Assembly (NCBI GenBank): GCA_029052265.1
Contig: JAIDJJ010000107.1
Location: 1 to 8,951, forward strand
Source of the DNA: Muribaculaceae bacterium
Lineage (GTDB): Bacteria; Bacteroidota; Bacteroidia; Bacteroidales; Muribaculaceae
Reading direction: 5' to 3'
Length of the DNA: 8,951 nt
Within the stretch, counting starts at the first letter, position 1; the number at the start of each line of letters is the position of its first letter. Shown one piece after another: positions 7,344 through 8,951 of the stretch. Made by a program: the position numbers and the translations under genes. Under the pieces are notes generated by a model that saw nothing but the letters and a program-made list of their open reading frames with translations, made no database searches and was not told the DNA's origin.

Positions 7344-7421
7344 TTTAATCAGGAGATTCTTGACTAATCCTGATTAATCCTGAATAATCTCGATTAATCC
7401 TGATTGATCAGGATTAATTCC
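7342..7421. repeat. Decamer palindrome array 2 (about 8 units, first two degenerate)
   Basis: Units in 10-bp register start at 7342, 7352, 7362, 7372, 7382, 7392, 7402 and 7412. The units at 7372 and 7392 are exact GATTAATC cores with spacer CT. Those at 7362, 7382, 7402 and 7412 each differ by one base (GACTAATC, GAATAATC, GATTGATC, GATTAATT). The units at 7342 and 7352 are more decayed. Unlike the other arrays it lacks the inverted TGAG/CTCA ends, which suggests an older or eroded copy. It starts 9 bp after the folD stop, and its nearest edge lies 36 bp from the purB ATG. With the G-quadruplex motif it fills the 125-bp gap. No promoter consensus is seen here. Confidence 0.85.
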
Positions 7422-7430
7422 AACTCATAA

Positions 7431-8279
7431 CTATCCTTGTTTGCGAAGGAAGCATTCGAGGGTGTTTTCCATGAGGCATGCGCGAGTCATGGGGCCCACA
7501 CCTCCGGGCACCGGAGTTATAACCGAAGCTTTTTCGCAGCATGCGTTGTAGTCTACATCGCCACAAAGTTTTCCGGTCTCTGGATCACGGTTTACACCTA
7601 CATCGATCACGGCGGCGCCTTCACCAACCATGTCGGCAGTCACAAACTTGGGGCGTCCGATAGCCACGACAAGGATCTCGGCTTCCGAAGTCACTTTTGC
7701 GAGATCTTTTGTGCGGCTGTGTGCTATGGTTACAGTTGCGTTACGGTCAAGCAGAAGTTTTGCCACGGGTAGTCCCACAATGTTGCTGCGACCTATCACT
7801 ACAGCTTTTTTCCCTTCGATTTCCACACCGGCTTTGTCAAGCATCTTTATGATCCCTTTGGGGGTGCAAGGAAGAGTGCAGGGGAGTTTTTGCCATAGAG
7901 ACGCCACGTTCCCCGGATGGAATCCGTCAACATCCTTTTCTTTGGCGATAGCCTCGATCACTTTGTCTTCGTTGATATGGCGTGGGAGGGGGAGTTGCAC
8001 GAGCACACCGTCGACAGAGTCGTCTGCATTGAGCTCATGTATCATGCCGAGAAGCTCTTCTTCCGTGATGTCGGCTGGACGGCGGATCGTGGTGCTCTTG
8101 AAGCCGACTTCTTCCGCGTCTTTACCTTTACCTTTCACATAAGACTGGCTCGCCGGATCTTCTCCGACAAGGATAACCACAAGGTGTGGAGCCCTTCCAT
8201 ATTTTTCTTTGACTTCCACAACGCGGCGTGCCACATCCTCTTTCAGTTCTTTTGCTAATTGAGTTCCGCTTATTATCAT
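7431..8279 (-). CDS. folD: Bifunctional 5,10-methylene-THF dehydrogenase / 5,10-methenyl-THF cyclohydrolase
   Basis: FolD interconverts 5,10-methylene-THF, 5,10-methenyl-THF and 10-formyl-THF with NADP+ (usually), and supplies formyl groups for purine synthesis. The protein is 282 residues, a normal length. The catalytic tyrosine and lysine are Tyr47 and Lys51 in SYVKGK. VLVQLPLP (92-99) and DVDGFHP (116-122) belong to the folate-binding site. The Rossmann dinucleotide site is GRSNIVGLP (163-171). The C-terminal signature PVPGGVGPMT is at 256-265. The gene lies between purD and purB, which fits a role in providing 10-formyl-THF for the two formyl-transfer steps of IMP synthesis. The leader next to the ATG is A-rich on the coding strand (ACTAAAACAAAAACAACA), typical of Bacteroidetes starts, with no Shine-Dalgarno site. 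It ends in TAG, whereas its neighbours end in TAA. Confidence 0.97.
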   Translation of the reverse strand: MIISGTQLAKELKEDVARRVVEVKEKYGRAPHLVVILVGEDPASQSYVKGKGKDAEEVGFKSTTIRRPADITEEELLGMIHELNADDSVDGVLVQLPLPRHINEDKVIEAIAKEKDVDGFHPGNVASLWQKLPCTLPCTPKGIIKMLDKAGVEIEGKKAVVIGRSNIVGLPVAKLLLDRNATVTIAHSRTKDLAKVTSEAEILVVAIGRPKFVTADMVGEGAAVIDVGVNRDPETGKLCGDVDYNACCEKASVITPVPGGVGPMTRACLMENTLECFLRKQG

Positions 8280-8306
8280 TGTTGTTTTTGTTTTAGTTGA
8301 GAGATT

Positions 8307-8400
8307 TGAGATTAATCCTGGCTTATCTTGATTAATCCTGGCTTATCTTGATTAATCCTGATTTATCATGGTTAATCTTGATTGATCCTGATTAATCTCA
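8307..8400. repeat. Decamer palindrome array 3 (9 units) with inverted ends
   Basis: Nine 10-bp units start every 10 bp from 8310 to 8390. Cores are GATTAATC (units 1, 3, 5, 9), GGCTTATC (units 2 and 4), GATTTATC, GGTTAATC and GATTGATC. Spacers are CT, TT, AT or TC. Units 1-4 form a higher-order 20-bp repeat (GATTAATC-CT-GGCTTATC-TT, twice), which suggests recent expansion by two-unit steps. The array is closed by inverted ends, TGAGATTAATC at 8307-8317 and GATTAATCTCA at 8390-8400. It begins 3 bp after the purD stop and ends 27 bp before the folD start. The family is the same as at 3133-3180 and 7342-7421. Confidence 0.92.
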
Positions 8401-8403
8401 TTT

Positions 8404-8951
8404 TTATAAAGATGCCTTGCCGATGTCGTTCCTGTGGAAGAGAGAAGGGCAATCTATTTTTTCAATCTCAGACTTTGCCGCGGCGTTTGCTTCCGTAACG
8501 GTTTTCCCTTTCCCAACCACCATCAGGACTCTACCCCCGGCTGTAAGGATTCGGTCTCCTTCGCGTTTGGTTCCCATATGATATATTTCGGCATTGACTT
8601 TGTCAAGCCCTTTGATTTCCATGCCTTTTTTGTAGGAACCGGGATATCCCTCAGAGGCGAGCACCACTCCGAGATAGGCGTCATCGCTCCATTCGGTGGT
8701 GCAGTCGCGACCTTCAACGGCAGCATCCACAAGATCATAGAAATCACTTTTGAGGCGAGGCAACACGACTTCTGTCTCGGGATCGCCGAACCGTGCGTTA
8801 AATTCAATGACCTTCGGTCCGTCGGATGTCAGGATAAGTCCGCCGTAGAGCACGCCTTTGAACGGCACCCCTTCCTCGACAAGCCCGTCGGCTGTGCGCC
8901 GGCTAAGTTCGCAAAGCGCTTTCGCTAGGATTTCGTCAGTGATAAACGGCA
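8404..8951 (-). CDS. purD: Phosphoribosylamine--glycine ligase (GAR synthetase), C-terminal part
   Basis: PurD joins glycine to 5-phosphoribosylamine with ATP and gives glycinamide ribonucleotide, the second step of IMP synthesis. The gene runs off the right edge: 181 complete codons before the TAA stop are present, somewhat under half of a usual protein of about 425-430 residues. The fragment begins within the ATP-grasp domain. It shows GVPFKGVLYGGLILT and then VIEFNARFGDPETEVVLPRL, where the Glu and Asn of EFNARFGDPE are the metal-binding residues of the family. The C-terminal domain has GVVLASEGYPG, typical of PurD, and a GRVLMVVGKGKT strand-loop. The GTG at 8868 lies inside the conserved FKGVLYGG region and is not a start. 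It is the most upstream visible gene of the purine cluster, 124 bp before folD. Confidence 0.95.
   Translation of the reverse strand, partial: PFITDEILAKALCELSRRTADGLVEEGVPFKGVLYGGLILTSDGPKVIEFNARFGDPETEVVLPRLKSDFYDLVDAAVEGRDCTTEWSDDAYLGVVLASEGYPGSYKKGMEIKGLDKVNAEIYHMGTKREGDRILTAGGRVLMVVGKGKTVTEANAAAKSEIEKIDCPSLFHRNDIGKASL

Noticed and set aside
7318..7346. Telomere-like repeat (TTTAGGG) hinting at eukaryotic DNA
   Set aside because: Only two exact heptamers occur, in a clearly bacterial operon; it is kept only as a G-quadruplex motif.
6874..7377. 167-codon + strand open frame covering the 3'-to-5' opposite of purB and its leader
   Set aside because: It is antisense to the conserved purB N-terminal region and runs on through the repeat; no domain is recognised.
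3133..8400. CRISPR array in the GATTAATC repeats
   Set aside because: Repeats are 8-bp palindromes with 2-bp spacers; there are no unique spacers of 25-40 bp and no cas genes nearby.
8280..8403. ZTP (pfl) or THF riboswitch ahead of folD
   Set aside because: Both classes occur near folate and purine genes, but this gap is nearly all decamer repeat plus an A-rich leader, and I see no GC-rich aptamer core or pseudoknot pairing.
8404..8868. GTG at 8868 as the start of a separate 154-residue gene
   Set aside because: The frame is open to the window edge and the GTG codes for the valine inside the conserved GVPFKGVLYGG stretch of PurD.

Overview
The window looks like chromosomal DNA of a Bacteroidales bacterium, plausibly Muribaculaceae or a close relative. 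This rests on moderate GC content, A-rich leaders with no strong Shine-Dalgarno sites, a tandem pair of secreted TlpA-like thioredoxins in the style of Bacteroidetes, and protein lengths and motifs typical of the phylum. The exact genus is a guess.

Layout. Positions 1-1404, on the + strand, hold the 3' end of one thioredoxin-fold (TlpA-like) gene and then a complete paralogue with a signal peptide and a CGPC active site. This unit ends at a perfect 17-bp stem with a GTGA loop and A/T tracts on both sides (1543-1580). It is a bidirectional terminator between the + strand unit and the converging - strand unit. Everything from 1588 to 8951 is a - strand purine cluster, in transcription order purD (partial), folD, purB, purA, guaB, guaA. 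It provides one step of IMP synthesis (purD), one-carbon units as 10-formyl-THF (folD), the double-acting lyase (purB), and both branches out of IMP: purA/purB to AMP and guaB/guaA to GMP. No gene in this region appears broken; the only partial genes are the two cut by the window edges.

The unexpected feature lies between the genes. Three of the four real gaps in the purine cluster (guaB/guaA, folD/purB, purD/folD) are almost filled by arrays of a 10-bp unit. Each unit is an 8-bp perfect palindrome, GATTAATC or a close variant, plus a 2-bp spacer, repeated 4, about 8 and 9 times. Two arrays are bounded by inverted TGAGATTAATC / GATTAATCTCA ends. The guaB/guaA copy is a 48-nt near-perfect palindrome. 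The folD/purB copy abuts a canonical four-GGG G-quadruplex motif on the + strand just ahead of the purB start. The fourth gap (purA/guaB) instead holds an unrelated AT-rich 14-bp tandem repeat, and purB/purA overlap by one base (TAATG). The arrays could be dispersed repeats that settle behind stop codons, RNA-processing or stability hairpins, or helically phased protein-binding sites. The sequence alone does not decide between these.
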